Source: Bryobacteraceae bacterium (GTDB lineage: Bacteria > Acidobacteriota > Terriglobia > Bryobacterales > Bryobacteraceae). From it: DNA of 64,000 nucleotides. Of this stretch, positions 1 to 8,688 are shown one piece after another (the stretch's first letter is position 1; each line of letters starts with the position of its first letter). Made by a program: the position numbers and the translations under genes. The notes below the pieces were generated by a model that saw only the letters and a list, made by a program, of their open reading frames with translations, ran no database searches and was not told the DNA's origin. Location: NCBI GenBank assembly GCA_030041495.1, contig JASHNT010000083.1, positions 1-64,000 on the forward strand, in the 5' to 3' direction.

Positions 1-378
1 GGAGCAACGGTCCGGCTGGTCGAGGATTTCGAGGAGCAGCATTTCGCCCTGAAGGGCTCGAAGCCCGATGAAGTCCTACGGGAATTGCTTTGCGTGCGCG
101 GCCTGAGGCCGAAGGACCTGTGGAGCATATTCGGGTCCACGGGGATCACTTCGGAGGTGCTGAGAGGCAAGCGGGGGATCAGCAAGGAAAAGGCAAAGCT
201 GCTGGCGGCGACTTTCCATGTCCCAGTGGAATTGTTTGAAGCTGGCGGAGGAAGAGGGATTCGAACCCCCGAGCGAGTCACCCCGCTAACGGTTTTCAAG
301 ACCGCCGCCTTCAACCACTCGGCCATTCCTCCAGCGCGACTTCATCTTAGCGCAAACGCGCGCCGGGCCGCGGATTGA
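1..378 (+). CDS. HigA-like antitoxin, 5' partial, reads into antisense of tRNA-Ser
   Basis: The open frame enters from the left edge. Residues 1-80 form a helix-turn-helix of the HigA/XRE antitoxin type, with a segment ending in KRGISKEKAKLLAATFHV and then PVELFE. It resembles the complete HigA-like protein at 59317-59703 (KRRISAEQARRLGAMFGV, then RPGLFV), which stops at the matching place. Here no stop follows the GAA codon at 238-240, so the frame runs through the antisense of the tRNA gene to a TGA at 376-378. The last 46 or so residues are therefore probably not native. It would neutralise a HigB RNase and repress its own operon; a toxin gene would lie left of the window. Confidence 0.65.
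   Translation, partial: GATVRLVEDFEEQHFALKGSKPDEVLRELLCVRGLRPKDLWSIFGSTGITSEVLRGKRGISKEKAKLLAATFHVPVELFEAGGGRGIRTPERVTPLTVFKTAAFNHSAIPPARLHLSANARRAAD
243..332 (-). tRNA. tRNA-Ser (anticodon TGA)
   Basis: On the minus strand the sequence folds as a class II tRNA. The acceptor arms GGAGGAA (332-326) and TTCCTCC (253-247) pair perfectly. The anticodon loop CTTGAAA gives TGA, which decodes UCA and related serine codons. A long variable arm and a GGTTCGAATCC-type T loop are present. Discriminator G is followed by an encoded CCA at 245-243. The 3' end sits only two bases beyond the last native codon of the HigA-like gene on the other strand. Confidence 0.97.
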
Positions 379-381
379 GGC

Positions 382-1461
382 CTACTTCGGCGCGGGGATT
401 TTCACCAGCCGGTCACCCTGGAACGCGCCGATGTAGATCGAGTTGCCCAGCTCATAGGCCACGGAAACGCCGCCGATCAGAGCGCCCTTGCCCGTGGAGT
501 CGAAGACGGTTTTGGCTTCCATCTTCGCGGGATCGATCTGCGCGATGCCGAAGGCGAGATTGCACGGCATGTCGCCGCAGTTGCCGCGAGCGCCTTTCAC
601 GCCGGCCGCCAGAATCTGGTGCTTGGGAGTCCAGGTGATGTTGTCGGGCATGAAATCGAGCTTGATGACTTTCAGTTCCTTGCCCTCCTTCAAATCGTAC
701 TTGTGGACCTCCTTGGCGGTCCACGCGTTCAGGTACATGTAGCGGCCGTCCGCGCTGACCAGCACGCCGTTGGGATAGCCCACGCGAGTCCCAGGAATCT
801 CCTCTTCGCCTTTGGCCGCGGTCCAACGCACCACGTAGCCGCTGGGAACTCCGCTGAACAGGTCCATGCCAGGAGTTTGCAGAGCGGTGGGATGGGTCGC
901 GATGAAGCCGCCATCGGCGAGCGCGGCGACGTCGTTAAAATCCTTCTGCGAGACCATGCAGCCATGCCAGATCAAGCCCCATGCGCCGCCGGTCTGCTTC
1001 AGCTCGAACATTTCCATCGATTGACGCATGCCGCCGTGATTGACCACGTATAGTTCCCAAGCTCCCCCATTGCGCTTGGCGAGCGAAATCCCGTGACCCA
1101 CCAGAGCATCGCCGATGGGCCCGGGGCAGGACGAATCGCCCCAATCCTTACGAGGATCGTTGGTGACCGGCATAACGCTATAGGTCTTCTTGGCGATGTC
1201 GAAAATCTCCATCACGGCGGGCGTCGACGGACCACCCCGGCCGCGGCCTCGGCCGCCTCCTACGAACTGCGGAACGATCAGGAATTTTCCGTCGGGCGTA
1301 GCTTCGATATCCTCAGGCGATCGCGCGCCGCAAAGGACCTCGATGTCGCCATGCGCACCGCACTCCATCAGCGGCGGAGGAGGCGGACCCTTGGCAGCGC
1401 CCTTCTGTTGCGCGTAGCAAGTGAGGGCGAACAGCGCGGCGGTAAACAGGATGGTCTTCAT
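382..1461 (-). CDS. SMP-30/gluconolactonase-like exported beta-propeller protein
   Basis: 359 residues. The start is ATG at 1461, preceded by the strong ribosome site GGAGGTGACC, which contains the stop codon of the upstream esterase gene. Residues 1-17 are a signal peptide (KTILFTAALFALTCYAQ). The body has repeats typical of SMP-30/strictosidine-synthase-like propellers, such as PEDIEATPDGKFLIVP, YPNGVLVSADGRYMYLNAW and PDNITWTPKHQILAAG. An arginine-glycine insert (GGGRGRGRGG) lies at about residues 68-77. It is probably a periplasmic lactonase or esterase, possibly acting with the neighbouring carboxylesterase. The substrate is unknown. Confidence 0.75.
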   Translation of the reverse strand: MKTILFTAALFALTCYAQQKGAAKGPPPPPLMECGAHGDIEVLCGARSPEDIEATPDGKFLIVPQFVGGGRGRGRGGPSTPAVMEIFDIAKKTYSVMPVTNDPRKDWGDSSCPGPIGDALVGHGISLAKRNGGAWELYVVNHGGMRQSMEMFELKQTGGAWGLIWHGCMVSQKDFNDVAALADGGFIATHPTALQTPGMDLFSGVPSGYVVRWTAAKGEEEIPGTRVGYPNGVLVSADGRYMYLNAWTAKEVHKYDLKEGKELKVIKLDFMPDNITWTPKHQILAAGVKGARGNCGDMPCNLAFGIAQIDPAKMEAKTVFDSTGKGALIGGVSVAYELGNSIYIGAFQGDRLVKIPAPK

Positions 1462-1466
1462 ACAGG

Positions 1467-3158
1467 TCACCTCCGCCGGACGCGATCGTAATATTGCTGA
1501 TACAGCGCAATCTGATCGGGGGTCAGATCGGGGCCGGGTTCGATTGTGTCGCCGATCACCAACCGCAGATTCTTCTTGGGATCGAAGTGCGGCCATTCGG
1601 GCAGGCCTTTTCCGTTGGGATCGCCTTTGGCCGCGAAATTCACCCAATACGAGGAAATCGTTTCAGCAAGTTTGTGATCCAGATCCATCCAAGGCCGGCC
1701 GGCTCCGAGATTCTCGAACACATACTGCGCTTCTGCGCCGTGCGTCGCGCCCTGCTGGCGCGCGGTCACCACGTCGCTATGCGGAGGATTGCCTCCGTTA
1801 CTCGGGGGTTCGTGTGTGAAGTAGTACACAAACGCTTTCGATTTGCCGGTCTTGACCTGCGATGCGGCCCAGTTGCGCATCACGAAACCAAGCTGATCGC
1901 GGAACGCGGCGAACGAAGACCGCGTGGCCTCCTCATCGGAGCCCGCGGGATACAGCTTGAAGAATAAATCCGCCAAGTCGCCGTACCGCATCTTGGATTG
2001 CTGCGTGAACATGGCCGCGGTAGTTGGGCCCTGGAAGAACGTAGCTTCGTCCTTGTTCGACCCCAGCAACAATGGCACGTCGTTCTGCTTGCCCTGTGCG
2101 TAAATATCGGCGGGATCGTCGGGGAGGAACCAGCCGTCGATCACTGGGCCGCTGCGGCCGCCGGCGGCCAGCACCTCCGCGGCGGGCTTGGCGCGCAGCT
2201 CGGCGAGCGTCTTCGCGCCCATTCGCTCGGCTGTTTGCACTCCCGCTTTCTCCGCCTCGGCCAGCTTTGGAACCGCGGCGATGCCCAACCCCAGCCACGC
2301 TCCGCTCTCGCCCAGCGCCCGCTGGAACAAGCCTTTCGATAGCGGCGAGGCGACCAAATTTCCGATGCTGGTGGAGCCGGCGGAATCGCCGAACACCAGC
2401 ACGCGTTTGGGATCGCCGCCAAAGCCGGCGATGTTGCGTTGCACCCACTCCAGCGCGGCCTGCTGATCGAGGAACGCGTAGTTGCCGGAGGCGTGATGCG
2501 GCGATTCGGCTGTCAATCCGGGATGCGCGAAGAAGCCGAAGATGCCCAGCCGGTAATTGATGGTGACCAGCACGGCTCCTTTCATCGCGAGGTTTTCGCC
2601 TTCGGTTGCGGGACTGGAGCCGGAGCCGCTGGTGTAGCCGCCGGGATGCAGCCAGACCATCACCGGACGGCGTTCAGAAGGCGATTTCGCGGCGGTCCAC
2701 ACGTTGAGGTACAGGCAATCCTCGCTGTTGGGAGGACCCGCGGGACCGCGCGCGGCTCGTGCCGGGGCATCATTATTCGGCGCGCCTTCTTTCGGGCCGC
2801 CGCCTCGGGCAGCTCCACCTCGGGCGCCACGAGCGCCTCCGCGGCCGCGTCCACCGGCTCCGCCCTGCATGCACGAATTGCCGAACTGACCCGCCGCACG
2901 CACTTCTTCCCACTTCGCAGCGGGCTGCGGCGGCTTCCAGCGCAGGTCACCGACCGGCGGAGCCGCGTAAGGAATGCCTTTGAACACGCGCACGTCGGCA
3001 TTTTTGCCCGGCGCGCCCGACACCATGCCGGTGTCCAGTTTTACAGGCTGATCGATCGCGGCCAGGGCTGCAAGGGAGCCCCCGAGCGTGAGCAGAATCG
3101 CCGCGACCGGAGGTCGTGTCCGAGGAAGAAGTGGTCGCATAAGCGAGAGGGGTTGCAT
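1467..3158 (-). CDS. Type B carboxylesterase
   Basis: 563 residues from ATG at 3158, chosen because GAGGGA lies seven bases upstream and a signal peptide follows (RPPVAAILLTLGGSLAALAA). Family hallmarks are the EDCLYLNVW signature, the nucleophile elbow GDSAGSTSIG, the acid residue in GSNKDEATFF and the catalytic His in THGAEAQ. It should hydrolyse carboxylic esters in the periplasm or outside the cell. An unusual Gly/Arg/Ala-rich stretch (about residues 95-145, GGRGRGGARGARGG and onward) interrupts the fold just before EDCLYL. The SMP-30-like gene starts five bases downstream, so the two are co-translated. A GTATAC-rich upstream ATG at 3185 is possible but less likely. Confidence 0.9.
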   Translation of the reverse strand: MQPLSLMRPLLPRTRPPVAAILLTLGGSLAALAAIDQPVKLDTGMVSGAPGKNADVRVFKGIPYAAPPVGDLRWKPPQPAAKWEEVRAAGQFGNSCMQGGAGGRGRGGARGARGGAARGGGPKEGAPNNDAPARAARGPAGPPNSEDCLYLNVWTAAKSPSERRPVMVWLHPGGYTSGSGSSPATEGENLAMKGAVLVTINYRLGIFGFFAHPGLTAESPHHASGNYAFLDQQAALEWVQRNIAGFGGDPKRVLVFGDSAGSTSIGNLVASPLSKGLFQRALGESGAWLGLGIAAVPKLAEAEKAGVQTAERMGAKTLAELRAKPAAEVLAAGGRSGPVIDGWFLPDDPADIYAQGKQNDVPLLLGSNKDEATFFQGPTTAAMFTQQSKMRYGDLADLFFKLYPAGSDEEATRSSFAAFRDQLGFVMRNWAASQVKTGKSKAFVYYFTHEPPSNGGNPPHSDVVTARQQGATHGAEAQYVFENLGAGRPWMDLDHKLAETISSYWVNFAAKGDPNGKGLPEWPHFDPKKNLRLVIGDTIEPGPDLTPDQIALYQQYYDRVRRR

Positions 3159-3211
3159 AACGAAGTCCCTCGCGAAAGTATACATCAGCAGGGCTAGAAC
3201 AAAAGCGCGGA

Positions 3212-3832
3212 TCAGCTCTTCTGGACCGCGGCCAGGCAATTCAGAACGGTCTCCGCAGCCGCCTCATCCCCCATCATCGAGTTCACCATGACATGGAAGA
3301 ACTGCCGGGCCGGCCAGTCAATGCCGAAATGCTGCTTGATGAAGGCGGTGCGGTCGGCATCCACGGTTTCCACTAGGTTTGCCGCTTCCTCTTGAGTCTT
3401 GCCCTGCGCTTGCAGGCGCCGCACCTTATCCTCGAACGGAGCGTAGATGAAAACATGGAAGGCGTCGGTGCGGTCATGCAGATAGTACGCCGCGCCGCGG
3501 CCGACGATCACGCAGTTGCCCTCCTCGGCGGCCTTCCGCACCAGATGCTCGGCCACGCGGCGGATTCCTTCAGCGTCAGCGACCTTGAGATGCGGCGCCA
3601 CCATGCTGCCTTCGAAACTCCCACGCATAAAGGATTTCAGTAGCCGGTAGCCGAGCGGGTCCCGGCGCTCTTCGCGCTGCTCCACGTGCTTGCTGTCGCA
3701 CTCCATTCGGCGCGCGATCTCATTAGTGAGCAGTTGATCCCACAACTTCCAGCCCAACTTCCCGGCTAGCTTCTCCGAGATGTCGGCTGCGCCGCTGCCG
3801 TATTCCCGTTCCACGGTCAGGATCTTGATCAT
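3212..3832 (-). CDS. Cytidylate-kinase-like family protein
   Basis: 206 residues; ATG at 3832 is preceded by GGAG. The N-terminus ILTVEREYGSGAADISEKLA matches the degenerate P-loop pattern of the Cytidylate_kin2 (PF13189) group rather than true Cmk. It is followed by a lid-like helical part and VIVGRGAAYYL, then RTDAFHVFIYAPFEDKVRRL. Members are presumed nucleotide-binding kinases, but the substrate is not established. It lies 28 bases after the EmrB-like gene and 53 bases before the esterase, so it probably shares their transcript. Confidence 0.8.
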   Translation of the reverse strand: MIKILTVEREYGSGAADISEKLAGKLGWKLWDQLLTNEIARRMECDSKHVEQREERRDPLGYRLLKSFMRGSFEGSMVAPHLKVADAEGIRRVAEHLVRKAAEEGNCVIVGRGAAYYLHDRTDAFHVFIYAPFEDKVRRLQAQGKTQEEAANLVETVDADRTAFIKQHFGIDWPARQFFHVMVNSMMGDEAAAETVLNCLAAVQKS

Positions 3833-3860
3833 AGGTCAAACTCCGCACCTCATTCCACCG

Positions 3861-5435
3861 CTATTCCACAACTACCTGGCCGCCGCTCGGATCGTTTCTC
3901 CGGACCACGAACGCCAGCACACCCATAATACTCGCCGCGACGGCCAGCACCAGGTAGGTGTCGATATAGGCCAGCGTCTGCGACTGCACTTCCAGCGACT
4001 GGTACAGGCGCCCAAACGCCTGCACGCGCGCGTCGGGCGGGCTCGCTCCCGCATGCATCAATTGCGAGCTCAATCCAGCCAGTTGGTTTCGAAACACGGG
4101 GTCGTAATTGGTGGCGTGATACGCCAGAACGGATTGATGAAACTGCGAGCGCCGGGTAAGTATGGTGGTCACCATCGAAGTTCCCACACTGCTGCCGATG
4201 TTGCGCATGAAGTTGATCAGGCCGGATACGCTGCTTCCTTTCTCAGCGGGGATTCCGATGTAGGCCACCAGACTGATGGGCACGAACAGAAATCCGAGTC
4301 CGAAGGATTGAATGATGCGCAAACGGCTGGCCACACCGAAGCTCATCAGCAGGTCCACGCGCTGGGTCGAATAATACATTCCGCCCGCCAGGCACACCCA
4401 GCCGAACATCATGATGTATTTTGCCGGAACTTTCGTGGTGAGCTGGCCCACCACGGGCATCTCAAACAGCAGCACCAGTCCGGCGCCGGAAAGCACCAGC
4501 CCCGCCGATTCCGCCGTGTAACCCATCAGCGTCTGCAAGAACTGCGGCATCATCACTAGGCTCGAAAACAGCAGCACGCCGAGCGTGAACATCATCAGAT
4601 TCGACGCAGCGAAGTTGAAGCTCTTGTACATCTTCACGTCGATCACGGGAGCCTTATGACGCGCCTCCCAAATCACCAGAGAGATCAGGCACACTGCGGA
4701 GACCGTCGCGAGGGTCAGGATGAAGTGCGAGCCGAACCAATCGTCCTCCTGCCCTTTGTCGAGCAGCACCTGCAGCGCGCCCACGCCTAAAGCCAGTAGG
4801 CTGATGCCGATGTAATCGATGCCCACGCCGGCTCCTCGCAAGCGGCGCAGATACGGCGGATCTTCCACCATCCGCAGCACCAGAAACAACGTCACCAGCC
4901 CAACCGGCAGATTGATGTAGAAAATCCAGCGCCAGGAATAGTTGTCCGTGATCCACCCGCCCAAGGTGGGTCCGATGGTCGGCGCCATGACTGCGGTGAT
5001 GCCGTAGAGCGCAAACGCCAGACCGCGTTTGGCCGGCGGGAAAGTGTCCGCCAGGATCGCCTGCGCCATCGGCTGAAGTCCGCCTCCGCCCGCGCCTTGA
5101 ATCACGCGGAAGAAGATCAGCATGCCGAGCGTGGGAGCCGCGCCGCACAACAGTGAGCTGAAGGTGAACAGCATGATGCAGGTAAGAAAGAAGCGCTTGC
5201 GCCCAAAGCGGTTCGCGATCCATCCGCTAATCGGCAGCACGATGGCGTTCGATACCAGGTACGAGGTCAGCACCCAGGTGCTTTCATCGTTGCTCGATCC
5301 CAGGTTGCCCGCCATGTGCGGCAGAGCCACGTTGGCGATGCTGGTGTCCAATACCTCCATGAACGCGGCCAGGGCTACCACCACCGCGATCAGCCAGGGA
5401 TTGAATTTCGGCGTCCAGATCTCGTCTTCGGCCAT
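3861..5435 (-). CDS. DHA2-family (EmrB/QacA type) drug efflux transporter
   Basis: 524 residues with about 14 predicted membrane helices. The MFS motif DTSIANVALPHMAG near the start and the loop motif SGWIANRFGRKRFF identify the DHA2 branch. It would export hydrophobic compounds by proton antiport as the inner-membrane component of a tripartite pump. The preceding genes encode an EmrA-like adaptor (24 bases upstream) and a TolC-like channel. The start ATG at 5435 has AGAGG about six bases upstream. Confidence 0.93.
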   Translation of the reverse strand: MAEDEIWTPKFNPWLIAVVVALAAFMEVLDTSIANVALPHMAGNLGSSNDESTWVLTSYLVSNAIVLPISGWIANRFGRKRFFLTCIMLFTFSSLLCGAAPTLGMLIFFRVIQGAGGGGLQPMAQAILADTFPPAKRGLAFALYGITAVMAPTIGPTLGGWITDNYSWRWIFYINLPVGLVTLFLVLRMVEDPPYLRRLRGAGVGIDYIGISLLALGVGALQVLLDKGQEDDWFGSHFILTLATVSAVCLISLVIWEARHKAPVIDVKMYKSFNFAASNLMMFTLGVLLFSSLVMMPQFLQTLMGYTAESAGLVLSGAGLVLLFEMPVVGQLTTKVPAKYIMMFGWVCLAGGMYYSTQRVDLLMSFGVASRLRIIQSFGLGFLFVPISLVAYIGIPAEKGSSVSGLINFMRNIGSSVGTSMVTTILTRRSQFHQSVLAYHATNYDPVFRNQLAGLSSQLMHAGASPPDARVQAFGRLYQSLEVQSQTLAYIDTYLVLAVAASIMGVLAFVVRRNDPSGGQVVVE

Positions 5436-5458
5436 GCTTTGCCTCTGGTAAGTCAGCC

Positions 5459-6703
5459 CTATTCGAGATACACCGTCGGATCCACGCTCATTCCGGGGCG
5501 CAAACGCCGGTCCGCGTTCTGCCCCGGATCGAGGTTGATGCGCACGGGGATGCGCTGCACCACCTTCACGTAGTTGCCCGTGGCGTTTTCCGGAGGCAAC
5601 AGGCTGAAGCGCGAGCCGCTGGCTCCGCCGACCGCAACAATTTTGCCGGTGTATGTTTTGCTGTAGGCGTCGACGGAAATGCGCACGCGCTGGCCCGGCT
5701 TCATGCGGTTCAACTGCGTTTCTTTGAAATTCGCCGTCACCCAGATGTCTTCGAGCGGCACCACCGCCATCATTTGCTCACCCGGCGAAATATTCTGCCC
5801 CAGCTCCACCGTCTTTTTGCCTACGATTCCGGAGGCTGGGGCCACAATCGTGCAGTAACTCAGGTTAAGTTTCGCCTGTTCCACCAGAGCCCGCTTCTGC
5901 TCGACCTCAGCCGCGGCCGATGCCGCGCGAGCTTGGGTGACGCGCACCTGGTCCGGAGCCGTGGATGCGGATTCGATGGAGGCGTCGGCTTGGGTGATGC
6001 GCTGGTTGGCCTGCTCGACAGCGGTTTGCGCCACCGCGATGTTCTGCTCCGCCTCGCGCACCGACGCACGTCGCGCGTCGACGGCGGCCTGCGCGGCGGC
6101 AGCTTCGGACACGGCGGTGTCGTATTGCTGGCGCGGAATCTCGTTTTTGTCGACCAGCAGCTTGTAGCGGGCCACGTCGTCGCTGGCTTTCTTGTAATTG
6201 GCTTCGGCCTCGCGCACTTCGGCCTGCGATGAATCCAGGCGCGCCTGCGCCGCGGTCAACTGCTTCTGCGCCCCCAACACGAACGCCGTGGCGTCGGCCC
6301 TGGAGGATCTTGCAGTCGTCAATTGGCTGGCCGTGTTGGTAGTGGTGATCGGAATGTCGATGCGTGAGCTCTGAAGCGCGGCCTCCGCATCCCGCAAATC
6401 CGCCTCCGCCTTTTCGAGCGCAACCTCATAATCGCGCGGATCCAGGCGCACCAGGACGTCACCCGAGTTAACGTACTGCTCGTCTTCGGCGTGGATCTCG
6501 ATGACGTTGCCCGCGATCCGCGAGCTGATGGCGTCGATGTGGCCGTCAATCTGCGCGTCGTCCGTGGTTTCGTAAGTGTTGAAGTAGCGCCACAGGTAAA
6601 AGCCCGCCGCTCCCACCGCGGCAATCACCAGGAGGATCGCCGCGCCGCGCGCCCATCTGGATTTTTTCCTCGGTCTGATTTTTTCCTTCAATGTTTCCGC
6701 CAT
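5459..6703 (-). CDS. HlyD/EmrA-type membrane fusion protein
   Basis: 414 residues. A cytoplasmic basic N-terminus (IRPRKKSRWARG) precedes one membrane helix (about residues 20-40). Then follow the biotinyl-lipoyl-like half (DAQIDGHIDAISSRIAG, with VLVRLDPRDYEVALEKAEADL), a long alpha-helical coiled coil (about 100-260) and the returning lipoyl and beta-barrel parts (IVAPASGIVGKKTVELGQ). It bridges the inner-membrane pump and the outer-membrane channel. It starts two bases after the TolC stop, and its ribosome site AAGGAGGGG is encoded by the end of tolC. Confidence 0.93.
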   Translation of the reverse strand: MAETLKEKIRPRKKSRWARGAAILLVIAAVGAAGFYLWRYFNTYETTDDAQIDGHIDAISSRIAGNVIEIHAEDEQYVNSGDVLVRLDPRDYEVALEKAEADLRDAEAALQSSRIDIPITTTNTASQLTTARSSRADATAFVLGAQKQLTAAQARLDSSQAEVREAEANYKKASDDVARYKLLVDKNEIPRQQYDTAVSEAAAAQAAVDARRASVREAEQNIAVAQTAVEQANQRITQADASIESASTAPDQVRVTQARAASAAAEVEQKRALVEQAKLNLSYCTIVAPASGIVGKKTVELGQNISPGEQMMAVVPLEDIWVTANFKETQLNRMKPGQRVRISVDAYSKTYTGKIVAVGGASGSRFSLLPPENATGNYVKVVQRIPVRINLDPGQNADRRLRPGMSVDPTVYLE

Positions 6704-6705
6704 GA

Positions 6706-8118
6706 CTACTTCCCCTCCTTGCCTTGTGTCGCCGGGTTAGGCCCCGCGGGCAAAAACTTCCCGATGTTTTGTTCGGCGCCGCCCACCGCGCGCGCCAGGG
6801 AAACCTTGGCGAGGTTGTGCGCGAACAGGGCCGAAATCAGCGTGTCGTTCGCCGCCGCTACGGACTCCTGCGCTTGCACCACCTCGATGTTATCCGTGAC
6901 GCCCGCGGAAAACCGGTCGCGCGCCTGAAGCAGGGTCTGGTTCGCCAGATTGAGATTATCCTGGGCCACCGCCACTTGATCCGCGGCGGAGCGGATATCG
7001 AGGAACGCCGCGCGGACTTCGTAGTCGATGCGCCCGCTCAAGTCCGCAAGTTCGTCCTGCCGCTGCTTCAGCGCCGCCTTGGCCTGCACCACGTCGCCGG
7101 CAATGCGGCCGCCGTCGAAGACGCTCACCTTGGCGGAAGCCACAAACGTAAAAGTCCCGTGCGAATCGTTGAGCGCCGGCCCGACGGCGCCGTAATCCGT
7201 GGTGATGTCCCCGGTTGGATAGTGTTCACCGCGCGCTGCCTTCAGCGCCTCTTCCGCCGCGGCCACGCGAGCCTTGTAGCTCTGATAATCGGAGCGCTGT
7301 TCGATGGCGGATTGAAGCGCCTGCTCCTGAGTCAGCGATTGGAGCGGAGCAAAAGGAGCTGTGTCGGCAATGTGGAGCTCCTGGCCCGGCGGCAATCCGA
7401 TGACGCGGGCCAACGCCAGCTTGTCCTTGTCCAACTGATTGGTCTGGGCCAGCAGGCGCTGCTGTTGCTGCCGCAGTTCCACCTGGGACCGCAATACGTC
7501 GATGCCGGCCGCGGTTCCCGCTTTCTGCTGATCCTCGGCCCGGTCGTAGAGCGCCTGCGCGGTCTCCACCTGCGACCGGATCGCGTCCACGCGCGAACTG
7601 TCAGCGATAATCTGCAGGTATGCATCGGCGGTCGCTTCCACCACCAGGTCGCGGGCGTCCATCAGTGAGAGTTCGGCGGCGTGCTGATTCTCGCGCGCGG
7701 CGCGGAAATTCTTGCGCGCCGGGTAATCGAAAGCCGTCCAGGACGCGTACGCGCGCGCGTCGGTGTAATGAAACGGGCCGACGACGGTGGGAATACTTAC
7801 GCCGGGTATGTGCAGGTCGAATCCAATCGTCTTCAGGCTGAGTTGTTCTTCCGTCTGACTCACTCCCGCGGTGAACTTCGGCAGCAGAGCGCTCAGAGCT
7901 CCGATGCGCTCCCCGCGCGCGGACTCACTGGCCGTATCGCTGGTCAAAAGTCCCAAGTTGTTTTTCAAGCCTCTGGCGATGGCGTCGTTGAGGGTCAACT
8001 CGACTGGCGTGGACGACGCGGTTCCCGCCGCTACGCTGCCTTGAAATGGACTGGTCTGGCACAGCGCCGTGGAGGCGGCCAGTAGGGTTACCGCGATTGC
8101 GTTTGGTAAACGTCGCAT
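6706..8118 (-). CDS. TolC-family outer membrane efflux protein
   Basis: 470 residues from ATG at 8118, where GAGGAGAG lies about nine bases upstream and a signal peptide begins (RRLPNAIAVTLLAASTALCQ). The mature part has the two repeats of outer membrane efflux proteins: LTLNDAIARGLKNNLGLLT, long helices with NFRAARENQHAAELSLMDAR, then VFDGGRIAGDVVQAKAALKQ. It forms the trimeric channel of the tripartite pump encoded downstream and is the first gene of that operon. Confidence 0.92.
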   Translation of the reverse strand: MRRLPNAIAVTLLAASTALCQTSPFQGSVAAGTASSTPVELTLNDAIARGLKNNLGLLTSDTASESARGERIGALSALLPKFTAGVSQTEEQLSLKTIGFDLHIPGVSIPTVVGPFHYTDARAYASWTAFDYPARKNFRAARENQHAAELSLMDARDLVVEATADAYLQIIADSSRVDAIRSQVETAQALYDRAEDQQKAGTAAGIDVLRSQVELRQQQQRLLAQTNQLDKDKLALARVIGLPPGQELHIADTAPFAPLQSLTQEQALQSAIEQRSDYQSYKARVAAAEEALKAARGEHYPTGDITTDYGAVGPALNDSHGTFTFVASAKVSVFDGGRIAGDVVQAKAALKQRQDELADLSGRIDYEVRAAFLDIRSAADQVAVAQDNLNLANQTLLQARDRFSAGVTDNIEVVQAQESVAAANDTLISALFAHNLAKVSLARAVGGAEQNIGKFLPAGPNPATQGKEGK

Positions 8119-8213
8119 GCGCGTTTTCTCTCCTCGTTTAACAGATATACGATGCGGAAGCCGCGGCGGGCGATCCCTTGGAAATTGGACCTGTGAGAAA
8201 TGAGCCTGGACGG

Positions 8214-8669
8214 TTAACGGACTCGAAACACTCGAACGATGACCCGCGCGGGTTCGCGTTCCGCCGTCGCGACAAATATGTTGCGATTGAGCCACTCATA
8301 CCGGCCCGCCGGAGCTTCGAGTACAGGCGTCGTGCGGAAGTAATATTCGGAGGGGTCCACACGCCGGCCCTCGTTGATCCGCCGCAGCACTTCCTCAGGG
8401 CCGTGGCGGAAACCGCGGTTCCGCACCTGAATCAGCACCCCGTCGTCAGTGTTCAGCACGTAGTGGGCGTGCAAGTCCACTACGCCGTCGCCGCGCAGAA
8501 TCTGCCAGTCCGCGCCGCCGGGAAGGATGGTTCCGCGCAGCAGCGTGCCCTCGAAACTTCCTTCGACGATCTGTACGATGCGCCGCAACCCTGCCGGGGT
8601 TCTGCCAACTTCCACCGGCGCGGCCACGGCCGCGCGAATCTCGCAGACGAATTCAAGCTCCGGCATCAT
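8214..8669 (-). CDS. DUF3237 family protein
   Basis: 151 residues, the normal size for DUF3237/UPF0311. Typical elements are GRTPAGLRRIVQIVEGSFEG, the core GGADWQILRGDGVVDLHAHY and the end RYEWLNRNIFVATAER. No signal peptide or cofactor motif is seen. Function is unknown in the family. It lies 19 bases after the pseudokinase gene on the same strand, with no clear ribosome site, so translation may be coupled. Confidence 0.85.
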   Translation of the reverse strand: MMPELEFVCEIRAAVAAPVEVGRTPAGLRRIVQIVEGSFEGTLLRGTILPGGADWQILRGDGVVDLHAHYVLNTDDGVLIQVRNRGFRHGPEEVLRRINEGRRVDPSEYYFRTTPVLEAPAGRYEWLNRNIFVATAEREPARVIVRVFRVR

Positions 8670-8688
8670 GGTCAGAGGCGGCGCCGGT

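Noticed and set aside
250-378. C-terminal extension of the left-edge antitoxin as real protein
   Set aside because: It is the antisense translation of tRNA-Ser, a well-known source of spurious peptides.
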